This document shows, piece after piece, positions 33,675 through 40,129 of a stretch of 40,129 nt of DNA. Both the position numbers and the translations under genes were made by a program. The DNA lies in contig NZ_BCYU01000040.1 of the NCBI RefSeq assembly GCF_001598355.1, positions 1 through 40,129 of the forward strand. The letters are read 5' to 3'. Origin of the DNA: Sphingomonas asaccharolytica NBRC 15499. Lineage in GTDB: Bacteria > Pseudomonadota > Alphaproteobacteria > Sphingomonadales > Sphingomonadaceae. A model generated the notes under the pieces. It searched no databases. It was given only the letters and a program-made list of their open reading frames with translations, and was not told the DNA's origin. Numbering within the stretch: the stretch's first letter is position 1; every line of letters begins with the position of its first letter.

Positions 33675-34337
33675 CTAGGACAGAAGATTCTGCGCCGGCG
33701 GCAGCGAGGCCGTGGTGTAGTCGCTATGTAGCGACCAGCCGAGCGATGTGTAGAGCTCGCGACCAGCCGGCGTCGCGCAGAGCATCGCGTCCGCCACGCC
33801 CGATTGCCGCGCTTCGGCGGCCAGCGCGCGCATGATCGCGCTGCCCAAGCCACGGCGCTGATATTGATCGGCGGTGCGGATGCGGTCGAACACGGTAAGA
33901 CCATCGACCGTCACAATACGACCGCGCGCGGCTTCCTCGCTAGCAGCGTCGAAGATATGCGCAAACGTGATGGAGTCTTCCCGAATGATGCGTAATTCGA
34001 ATTCGGCTGGTAAGGCCGCCGACCGATCCAGCATGACTGACAACGGCGCGGTCATCATGTAGCCGGGTGCGGCGATGTCCCAGCCGGACGGCAACAGCGG
34101 GCGGACTGCGTCGGCCGAAGCGCACACCTTGAGGTAGAGCAACGGACGATCGATACTCGCGGCAAGCGGGCGGATCGCCTCGGCATCGACCTGCGCGAAG
34201 ATGTAGCGGCCGATCTGGTCGGGCTGATCGACATGGATATACAGCCCGCAGTCGCGCGCGACCGGCATCGCGGCGCCGCGTGAAATCGCCCAGGCATCCG
34301 CCCAACGGGCGATCAGGTCGGGATCGGCAATGAGCAT
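33675..34337 (-). CDS. GNAT-family N-acetyltransferase
   Basis: A 220-residue protein. The N-terminal 100 residues are a poorly conserved segment (LIADPDLIARWADAWAISRG) with a LYIHVDQPDQIGRYIF strand. The C-terminal part carries the acetyltransferase core: VFDRIRTADQYQRRGLGSAIMRAL holds the acetyl-CoA loop (Q-R-R-G-L-G, about residue 165) and ELYTSLGWSLHSDY ends the fold. The two-part build is like FR47-type or duplicated GNAT proteins. It sits 18 bases behind the small unknown gene on the same strand, so it may be the third gene of the M20 operon. Substrate unknown. Confidence 0.8.
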   Translation of the reverse strand: MLIADPDLIARWADAWAISRGAAMPVARDCGLYIHVDQPDQIGRYIFAQVDAEAIRPLAASIDRPLLYLKVCASADAVRPLLPSGWDIAAPGYMMTAPLSVMLDRSAALPAEFELRIIREDSITFAHIFDAASEEAARGRIVTVDGLTVFDRIRTADQYQRRGLGSAIMRALAAEARQSGVADAMLCATPAGRELYTSLGWSLHSDYTTASLPPAQNLLS

Positions 34338-34355
34338 CGCTTGGAGTACGGCCTC

Positions 34356-34688
34356 TTAGTCGGACTCGGGGATCAGACCGTATTCGACGTTGAGGTCGAG
34401 CAGGCGGTGGCCATGGATCGACCTCGCCTCGATATCGACCACCACCACCAGGAAGATGTCGGGTCGGTCGGTTTCGATGATGATCTGATCGTAGCGGCCG
34501 CGCGCATCCTGATAGACGCGATCGACATCATCGAAACTCTCGACGCCAAGCGACTTGGCGTCTAGCGAATCGACATAGGGCCAGATGTCGATGTCGAGAG
34601 CGGCATCCTCGTCATCGGTGACGTCGAGCATCGGCTCGTTGAAGCACGCGGCGAATTCGGCCGCGCTCAATTCGCGCGGCGCGGTCAA
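34356..34688 (-). CDS. Small acidic protein of unknown function
   Basis: A 110-residue protein, strongly acidic (PMLDVTDDEDAALDIDIWPYVDSLDAKS near residues 21-48), with a hydrophobic strand FLVVVVDIEA near the end. It does not resemble a family I can name. The start is read as TTG 34688, which overlaps the stop of the M20 gene as TTGA. No better start exists, since upstream codons of the frame lie deep inside that gene. The tight coupling to M20 and the following acetyltransferase gene suggest a three-gene operon. A regulatory or partner role for the amidohydrolase is possible, but no function is shown. Confidence 0.7.
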   Translation of the reverse strand: MTAPRELSAAEFAACFNEPMLDVTDDEDAALDIDIWPYVDSLDAKSLGVESFDDVDRVYQDARGRYDQIIIETDRPDIFLVVVVDIEARSIHGHRLLDLNVEYGLIPESD

Positions 34689-35890
34689 TCGAACCCGTTC
34701 TCGAGGAAGCGCTCGGCATAGGCGCAGTGCATCGCGATGCCCTTGGCCATGACCGATTCCTCGATCGTCATCTTGGTATTGTGAAGCGGTGGGTTCTTTG
34801 CCGGCTCGGAACCTTCGGGCGCGACGCCGATGAAGGCCATCGCGCCAGGCACTTCGCGCAGGACATAGCTGAAGTCTTCGCCGCCCATGATCGGCGCCGG
34901 CATCGGCTGCCACTGGCCGGGCTCGAGGTCCTCGGAAATCTGCTTGAGCAGCGACACCGCGCGCGGATCGCACATTGTCACCGGATAACCGTCGTCGATC
35001 CGTACATCGGCGGTGCAGCCATGCGCGATGGCGATATTCTCGGCGATCCGCTTCAGCCCTTCGCGTGCTTTTTCACGCGTCTTCTGGCTCAGCGTACGCA
35101 GCGTGCCGATCATCTGCACTTCGTCGGGGATGATGTTGTACGCGCTGCCCGCCTCGATCTTGGTGATCGACAGGACGGCGGGATCGGTCGCCGGGATCTG
35201 GCGCGCAATGAACACCGACAAGGCGGTGACGATCTCGGCGGCGACCGGGATCGGGTCCATCGCGTCGTGCGGCATCGCGGCATGGCCGCCGGCGCCACGG
35301 ATGGTGAAATTGAGCGCATCGGTCGAGGCGAGCAAGGCACCGGGGCGCGTCTGGATCGCACCGGCGCGGGCATTGGGATAGATGTGGAGCGCGAAGGCGC
35401 TATCGGGGCGTTCGATGTCGAGCAGTCCGTCCTCGATCATGAAGCGCGCGCCGTGATGGCCTTCCTCGCCAGGCTGGAACATGAAGACGACGGTGCCTGG
35501 CAGGCTGTCCTTGCGGGCGGACAGGGCACGCGCGGCGCCGACTAGCATCGAGCAATGGCTGTCATGCCCGCAGGCGTGCATCGCATTGGGCACCTGGCTG
35601 GCGAAATCGAGCCCCGTCTCCTCGGGCATCGGCAGCGCGTCCATGTCGCCGCGCAACAGCACCGTGCGGCCATTGTCGCCGCCGCCGCGCAGGATAGCGA
35701 TGAAGCCGGTGGTAGAAGTCGATTCGTGGATCTCGAGCGGGAGACCGTCGAGTGCTGCGCGCAGCTTGGCAGTGGTGCGCGGGCATTGGTTGCCGATTTC
35801 GGGATCAGCATGGATCGCGCGTCGCAGTGCCACCACGTCGGCGAGTTCTGCCTCGCCGGCGGCGATCCAGTCGGTGGAGAAGTCATTCAT
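34685..35890 (-). CDS. M20-family amidohydrolase/metallopeptidase
   Basis: A 401-residue enzyme of the M20D group that cleaves amide bonds of N-acyl amino acids, amino-acid conjugates or small peptides. Metal-site motifs are RGDMDALPM (about residue 79), HACGHDSH (about 107) and QPGEEGHHGARFMIEDG (about 139), with GGEDFSYVL near the C-terminus. The lid domain (FTIRGAGGHAAMP) is present. The lack of a signal peptide places it in the cytoplasm. It is followed with a four-base overlap by a small unknown gene and then an acetyltransferase. An amidohydrolase beside an acetyltransferase suggests processing of acylated amino acids, but the substrate is not determined. Confidence 0.92.
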   Translation of the reverse strand: MNDFSTDWIAAGEAELADVVALRRAIHADPEIGNQCPRTTAKLRAALDGLPLEIHESTSTTGFIAILRGGGDNGRTVLLRGDMDALPMPEETGLDFASQVPNAMHACGHDSHCSMLVGAARALSARKDSLPGTVVFMFQPGEEGHHGARFMIEDGLLDIERPDSAFALHIYPNARAGAIQTRPGALLASTDALNFTIRGAGGHAAMPHDAMDPIPVAAEIVTALSVFIARQIPATDPAVLSITKIEAGSAYNIIPDEVQMIGTLRTLSQKTREKAREGLKRIAENIAIAHGCTADVRIDDGYPVTMCDPRAVSLLKQISEDLEPGQWQPMPAPIMGGEDFSYVLREVPGAMAFIGVAPEGSEPAKNPPLHNTKMTIEESVMAKGIAMHCAYAERFLENGFD

Positions 35891-35944
35891 CGCTGTCGTC
35901 CTCGAGTCTCGATCGCACGCTAGAACAATTCGTTCGCGGAGGCA

Positions 35945-36592
35945 TCATGCCGCATCGAGCGCTTCGCGTACGCGGCGACCGATATTGCTCGCGAGGCCCG
36001 GCATCGCTGCGAGGTCATGCAGTTCGGGCAAAGTCGCGCCGCCGCGATTGACGATCGTCACCAGGCGGGGAAACCCGAAGCCGGGATTGGGCCGCTCGGC
36101 GAGCACGATCTCGTCGCCCGGCGCGATCGATCCCTCGCGCAGGACGCGATAATACCAGCCCGAATGCCCGGTCCTCACCATATGCCTGCCAAGCCTTGGC
36201 TCGCCGAACGCCAGCGCGAGTTTGAAACAGGGCTGGCGCGGTTGGCAGACCTGGAGCAGCGCGTCTCCGATCGCATGGACGTCGCCGACGCAGAGATCGT
36301 CCTCGGTCATGGTGTCGACGGTCAGATTCTCGCCCATCGCACCAGCGACGAAGCGCGGCTCGAGATCGGGAAAGGCGGCCGCCCAATCGGGATAGCGCGC
36401 CGACGCATAGGCATAGACAGCTTTCTCGGGGCCGCCATGGACTGACAGATCGGCCTGATGATCGCCATCCAGACCGAGCGCGCCGGCCGCGATCGGGCTC
36501 GATACAGCGCTCTTGATGAACGCGCTTGCCACACGGTCCGGACCGAGCGGCGCGATCCGTCCCACTTGAATCGAGGCGATCCGCGCCGTCAC
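35945..36592 (-). CDS. MOSC domain-containing protein (YiiM-like)
   Basis: About 215 residues from GTG 36592. The MOSC beta-barrel is covered by GALGLDGDHQADLSVHGGPEKAVYAY, GENLTVDTM and the conserved Cys region LQVCQPRQPCFKLA (Cys of the QPC motif). MOSC proteins bind molybdopterin or sulfur carriers, and YiiM-type members reduce N-hydroxylated compounds. The frame stays open to 36688, but the extra 32 residues cross the terminator of the next gene and show no homology-like pattern, so the shorter form is preferred. It appears to be a single-gene unit. Confidence 0.85.
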   Translation of the reverse strand: MTARIASIQVGRIAPLGPDRVASAFIKSAVSSPIAAGALGLDGDHQADLSVHGGPEKAVYAYASARYPDWAAAFPDLEPRFVAGAMGENLTVDTMTEDDLCVGDVHAIGDALLQVCQPRQPCFKLALAFGEPRLGRHMVRTGHSGWYYRVLREGSIAPGDEIVLAERPNPGFGFPRLVTIVNRGGATLPELHDLAAMPGLASNIGRRVREALDAA

Positions 36593-36642
36593 CGGCCTTG
36601 ATCGCCCGCGCCGATGAAGATCGCGCTCATGTCGTCCATGCA

Positions 36643-36679
36643 AAAACTCCCTCGTCCCGGCTGGGGGCGAGGGAGTTTT
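36643..36679 (-). terminator. Strong terminator after the Do protease gene
   Basis: AAAACTCCCTCG and CGAGGGAGTTTT form a perfect 12-bp stem around a 13-base loop, with a T-run on each strand. It is 41 bases after the Do protease stop on the minus strand and works symmetrically. It is the clearest rho-independent terminator in the window. Confidence 0.8.
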
Positions 36680-36720
36680 AGCGGGCAAGCCCTGGGGCTG
36701 CCAAGCTGCGAGGCGATCGA

Positions 36721-38259
36721 TCAGCTCCCCTTGAGCTTGACCGCGATATACTGGCTGCCTTGGCGAGCGCGGGTCATGTAGAGGAGCAAGGTCGTCTTGC
36801 TCGCCGCCTTCGCCGCGCGGACCTGCGCGTCGAATTCGGTCGGCGTGCGCACCGGCACGCGGTTGATCGACGAGATGATGTCGCCGCGCTGCAGGCCCTT
36901 GGCCGCCGCGTCGCTCGACACGTCGACCCCGGTCACGACCACGCCGCTGACCTGGCTCGGATTGACGCCCAGCGTATTGGCGATCTGCGGGGTCAGCGCG
37001 GTCACCTGCACGCCGAGCAGATTGACGCCGGCATGGAGTTCCGGCGCGCCGTTCCCGGGGGCGCCGCCGCCATCGTCGTCGCCGTCATTGCCGCCGGTGA
37101 TCGAGTTGGCGAGTTCCTCCTCGCTCGGGCGGTTGCCTACTACCGCGGTCACCGTCATCGGCTTGCCGTCACGGATGACGCCCAGTTTGGCGGCGCCGCC
37201 GGGCGGGACGTTCGCGACCAGATAAGGCAGCGTCTGTTCGGGGTTCACTTCCTGGCCGTTGACGGAGACGATGACGTCGCCCTGCTTCAGCCCCGCTTTC
37301 TCTCCGGGCCCGCCCGGCTCGACGCGGTTGACCAGCTCGCCGCGATCCTTGGGCAGGCCGAGCGTGCCGGCAATATCCTCGTCGACCGGCTGGCGGCCGA
37401 TGCCGAGATAGCCGCGCTGCACCTTGCCGCCCTTGATCATCGTATCGATGATCGGCTTGGCCGAGGCGGCGGGGATTGCGAACCCGATGCCGACGGATCC
37501 TTCCGACGGCGAATAGATTTGCGAGTTGATGCCGATCACATTGCCGTTCAGATCGAACATCGGACCGCCCGAATTGCCCTTGTTGATCGCCGCGTCAGTC
37601 TGGATGAAGCGGTCATAGGCGCCGCCCTGGCCGGTGACGCGGTTGAGCGCCGAGACGATGCCCGCGGTGACGGTGCCGCCCAGGCCGAATGGCTCGCCGA
37701 TCGCGATCACCCAATCGCCGACCCGCGCCTTGGTCGAATCGCCGAACTTCACGTACGGAAGGTTGGTCGCTTCGACCTTGAGTACTGCGAGGTCGGAGGC
37801 GGTGTCGCTGCCGATCACTTTCGCCACATATTCCTTGCGGTTGAACAAGGTAACGGTGATCGATTCGATCTTGCCCTTGGCCGCGGCGGTGATGACGTGC
37901 GCGTTGGTGACGATATAGCCGTCGGGCGAAACGATGAAGCCCGATCCCAGGCTCTGACCCTCGCGCGTGATCGGCTGGCCGTCATCCTGACCCTGCTGAC
38001 CAAGCAATCCCCCGAACAGGTCGCCGAACGGATTGCCGCCCGTCGAGACCTGCACTTTCTGCTTGGTGGAGATGTTGACCACGGCGGGTTGCAGCTTGGC
38101 GACCATGTCGGCGAAGCTCATCGGCGCGCCGGCCTTGGGCGCAGCGGCGGAGATGGTGCCCGGCTCGTTCTGCGCGTTCTGCGCATAGGAAGGCGACAAC
38201 ACGGTCGTAGCGGCGCCCCCGAGCAGCAGGGCGGTAGTAATGGCGTAGGCGTAGCGCAC
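36721..38259 (-). CDS. Do/HtrA-family periplasmic serine protease
   Basis: A 512-residue envelope protease and chaperone. From GTG 38259 there is a signal peptide ending near SYAQ. The trypsin-like domain has catalytic His in VTNAHVIT, Asp in TASDLAVLKV and Ser in GNSGGPMFD. Two PDZ domains follow (EPGGPGEKAGLKQGDVIVSVNG and VSSDAAAKGLQRGDIISSIN). A Gly/Asp-rich linker (GGNDGDDDGGGAPGNG) separates the two PDZ domains. The longer frame from 38376 lacks a signal at its start and is rejected; AGAGG lies 10 bases before the GTG. It follows hflK-hflC on the same strand, as in other sphingomonads, making an envelope quality-control cluster. Confidence 0.93.
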   Translation of the reverse strand: MRYAYAITTALLLGGAATTVLSPSYAQNAQNEPGTISAAAPKAGAPMSFADMVAKLQPAVVNISTKQKVQVSTGGNPFGDLFGGLLGQQGQDDGQPITREGQSLGSGFIVSPDGYIVTNAHVITAAAKGKIESITVTLFNRKEYVAKVIGSDTASDLAVLKVEATNLPYVKFGDSTKARVGDWVIAIGEPFGLGGTVTAGIVSALNRVTGQGGAYDRFIQTDAAINKGNSGGPMFDLNGNVIGINSQIYSPSEGSVGIGFAIPAASAKPIIDTMIKGGKVQRGYLGIGRQPVDEDIAGTLGLPKDRGELVNRVEPGGPGEKAGLKQGDVIVSVNGQEVNPEQTLPYLVANVPPGGAAKLGVIRDGKPMTVTAVVGNRPSEEELANSITGGNDGDDDGGGAPGNGAPELHAGVNLLGVQVTALTPQIANTLGVNPSQVSGVVVTGVDVSSDAAAKGLQRGDIISSINRVPVRTPTEFDAQVRAAKAASKTTLLLYMTRARQGSQYIAVKLKGS

Positions 38260-38396
38260 TTGGGTGAATCCTCTTCGTCTCGATATGCCCCAGTTGGACT
38301 GTTCTTGCCCGCCGGAGCCTGAACGGCGATTGAATATGAACGAACTGCAAGGAACGTGATTGGTCAAACCCGCCAAGTTCCGATCGGTTCAGCGCG

Positions 38397-39272
38397 TCAT
38401 TTCCCGTTGCCTTCGAATTCCTTCAGATACGAATTGTCGGGCGTCAGAATCAGGTTGGTCGATCCCGACGGCAACTTGCCGTTGGAGTCGGCGCCGAACG
38501 TGACTCGATATGACTGCATCGCGCGATAGAAGTTGTAGAAGGCGGGATCCTTGTTGAACGCTTCAGCGTAGATCTTCGCTGCCTGCGCATCGGCCTGGGC
38601 ACGAATGATCGCCGCATCGCGCTGACCTTCCGAGCGGATCGTCTGCGCCTGTTGTTCGCGCGTGTTCTTCATCCGGTCGAGCGCCGATTGCAGCGGCGAT
38701 CCCTCCGGATAATCGGCATGCTTGATGCGGACGTCGATGATCTGGACGCCGTAATTGCGCGCATAACGCTGCAGCGCGATCTGGATATTGTCCATCAACT
38801 GGCCGCGCTCCGGGCTGAGCAGCGCGTTGAAATCGACCTTGCCGAGTTCGGAGCGCAAGGCCGAGGCGAACAGCGGCGTCAGCTGGGCGCGTACGCGATC
38901 CTCGGTGCCCGAGGTCAGCCCCATCGACTGCACCAAACGCAGCGGATCGACGATCCGGAAGCGCGCGAACGCGTCCACCTCGAGCCGTTGCTGGTCGGTC
39001 GACAACACTGGCTGGTTGTCGAGATCGAGGTCGAGCACCCGCTTGTCGATCCAGATCAGGCGATCGACCAGCGGAATGCGCGCCATCAGCCCGGCGCCGG
39101 TTTGGCCGAGCGCTTCGCCGGGCTTCCAGCGATTGACCGTGCCGATCGGGTTCTCGAACTGGACGACGACGACCTGTTTGGTTTCAGGAACGATTGCGAC
39201 CGTACTGGCGAGCAGGATCACCGCGAGCAAGGCGACGACGCCGAGCGTGATCGGGTTACGCAACCAGGTCAT
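38397..39272 (-). CDS. HflC, modulator of FtsH protease
   Basis: A 291-residue SPFH/band-7 membrane protein. One N-terminal helix (PITLGVVALLAVILLASTVAIV) is followed by the SPFH domain (VVVQFENPIGTVNRW, LDLDNQPVLSTDQQRLEVDAFARFRI) and a helical region (QAQTIRSEGQRDAAIIRAQADAQAAKIY) used for ring assembly. With HflK it encloses FtsH in the inner membrane and limits its access to substrates. The start shares one base with the hflK stop (TGATG), so the two are coupled. Confidence 0.94.
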   Translation of the reverse strand: MTWLRNPITLGVVALLAVILLASTVAIVPETKQVVVVQFENPIGTVNRWKPGEALGQTGAGLMARIPLVDRLIWIDKRVLDLDLDNQPVLSTDQQRLEVDAFARFRIVDPLRLVQSMGLTSGTEDRVRAQLTPLFASALRSELGKVDFNALLSPERGQLMDNIQIALQRYARNYGVQIIDVRIKHADYPEGSPLQSALDRMKNTREQQAQTIRSEGQRDAAIIRAQADAQAAKIYAEAFNKDPAFYNFYRAMQSYRVTFGADSNGKLPSGSTNLILTPDNSYLKEFEGNGK

Positions 39273-40129
39273 CAGCGTGCCTCCGCTTGCGGGGCGTCGG
39301 GCAGTTTCCTGATATTCCCGGGCACTGGCAGAAACGGCGCGATGTTGCGCGGTTCGATGATCGTCTTGTCGTTTTTAGAAAGAACGGCTTCCATCGTCTC
39401 GTAATACATGCGGCGGCGCGTCACCTCGGGTGCGACCTTATATTGCTCGTAAACGCTGTTGAACGCCGCGGCCTGGCCCTGGGCGATCGCCACCACCTGC
39501 AGCGCATAGCCGCGCGCCTGGGTGACGTTCGACTGTCGCTCGTTCTGCGCGGCGGTGACATTCTTGAACGCGTCGTTCACTTGCGCCGGGGCTGCGGCGT
39601 TGTTGAGCGCGACGTTCACGATGCGGATGCCCGACTGATAATCGTCGAGTATCTGTTGCATGGTCAGCGCGACCTGAGTCTGGATCGACAATTTGCCCGC
39701 GCCAAGCACATCGTCGAGCGTCGAATTGGCGATCGCCGCGCGCACCGCGGTCTCTGCGGTCGCCTTCACGGCGTCGTCGGGCTTGTCGAGTTCGAACACA
39801 TATTTCTGCGGGTCGATGATGTTCCACTGCACCGAATAGCTCAGGTCAACCAGATTGCCGTCACGGGTCAGCACCAGATTGGGTCCGCCGCCGCCATTGT
39901 CGCTGTCGGGGAATTGGAAGGTCTGGATGCCCAGGACGTTGATTGTCCGAACCGAGGCGATCGGCGCGGGCAGCGTCCAGTTATAGCCCGGGCCGATCGT
40001 GCCCGAATAGCGGCCGAAATAGGTCACCACGCCGCGCTCCTGCGGGCCGATTACATGCAGGCTTGTGAAGGCGATCCACAGGACGACCAGCAAGCCGACG
40101 CCCGCCAGCCACAAGGATCGCCCATTGCC
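39272..40129 (-). CDS. HflK, modulator of FtsH protease (5' end outside the window)
   Basis: The C-terminal 285 or so residues of HflK. The membrane helix WLAGVGLLVVLWIAFTSL is near the visible N-terminus, followed by the SPFH domain (VIGPQERGVVTYFGRYSG, LVDLSYSVQWNIIDPQKYVF) and the helical segment AAQNERQSNVTQARGYALQVV. The frame is open to the window edge with GNGRS before the helix, as in full-length HflK, which usually starts with a Gly/Pro-rich cytoplasmic tail. A TTG at 40114 is therefore not the start. It is the partner of HflC, encoded directly downstream. Confidence 0.93.
   Translation of the reverse strand, partial: GNGRSLWLAGVGLLVVLWIAFTSLHVIGPQERGVVTYFGRYSGTIGPGYNWTLPAPIASVRTINVLGIQTFQFPDSDNGGGGPNLVLTRDGNLVDLSYSVQWNIIDPQKYVFELDKPDDAVKATAETAVRAAIANSTLDDVLGAGKLSIQTQVALTMQQILDDYQSGIRIVNVALNNAAAPAQVNDAFKNVTAAQNERQSNVTQARGYALQVVAIAQGQAAAFNSVYEQYKVAPEVTRRRMYYETMEAVLSKNDKTIIEPRNIAPFLPVPGNIRKLPDAPQAEAR

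Noticed and set aside
36589..36639. A 16-residue leader ORF before the MOSC gene with GGGAG as ribosome site
   Set aside because: The ribosome site is part of the perfect terminator stem of the preceding gene, and the GTGA overlap with MOSC can arise by chance.

Overview
This is a GC-rich chromosomal segment that reads as an alphaproteobacterium of the Sphingomonadales (Sphingomonas-like). The evidence is a TonB-dependent receptor of the large sphingomonad/Caulobacter type, a TorF-type porin, the XrtA/PEP-CTERM regulatory set PrsK-PrsR with a PrsT-like TPR protein and a TIGR03013-type sugar transferase, and short GC-rich palindromes between convergent genes. No tRNA, rRNA, CRISPR array, transposase or phage gene was seen. 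Coding is dense and no gene-free gap exceeds about 200 bases. Genus is inferred from gene content only.

Layout. 1-8 kb: a MarR-GNAT fusion regulator divergent from a polytopic membrane protein, with a near-perfect palindromic operator between them; then a Tat-exported M3 peptidase and a TonB-dependent receptor. 7.8-15.9 kb: an exopolysaccharide block, with a GDP-mannose pyrophosphorylase facing a polyprenyl-phosphate sugar transferase followed by prsK, prsR and a prsT-like gene. The 196-bp divergent promoter region holds two related TGT-N11-ACA boxes. 15.9-21.5 kb: a DUF815 ATPase, a HisKA_2 sensor kinase, an overlapping lipid kinase/metallophosphoesterase pair, and an M19 dipeptidase overlapping an acetyltransferase. 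21.6-26.3 kb (minus strand): a merC-zur pair behind a good Zur-box match, a TorF porin, and an MscS channel overlapping cystathionine beta-lyase. 26.3-31.5 kb: sseA, queF, and a two-gene glycan module (GT4 fused to an all-alpha domain, plus GH130). 31.6-40.1 kb (minus strand): an OPT transporter, an acetyltransferase, an M20 amidohydrolase coupled to a small unknown gene, a MOSC protein, a Do/HtrA protease, hflC and the 3' part of hflK, which runs off the window.

How the genes fit together. Several separate loci serve peptide scavenging (M3, M19 and M20 peptidases and the OPT transporter). The exopolysaccharide block supplies GDP-mannose, the initiating sugar transferase and the PrsK/PrsR circuit, while exosortase XrtA and any PEP-CTERM substrate are absent here and must lie elsewhere. 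HflK/HflC and the Do protease make up an envelope quality-control group. The most interesting leads are the candidate PrsR boxes, the Zur-controlled MerC-like transporter, and the GT4-alpha-domain/GH130 pair with its operator-like palindrome overlapping a predicted promoter.
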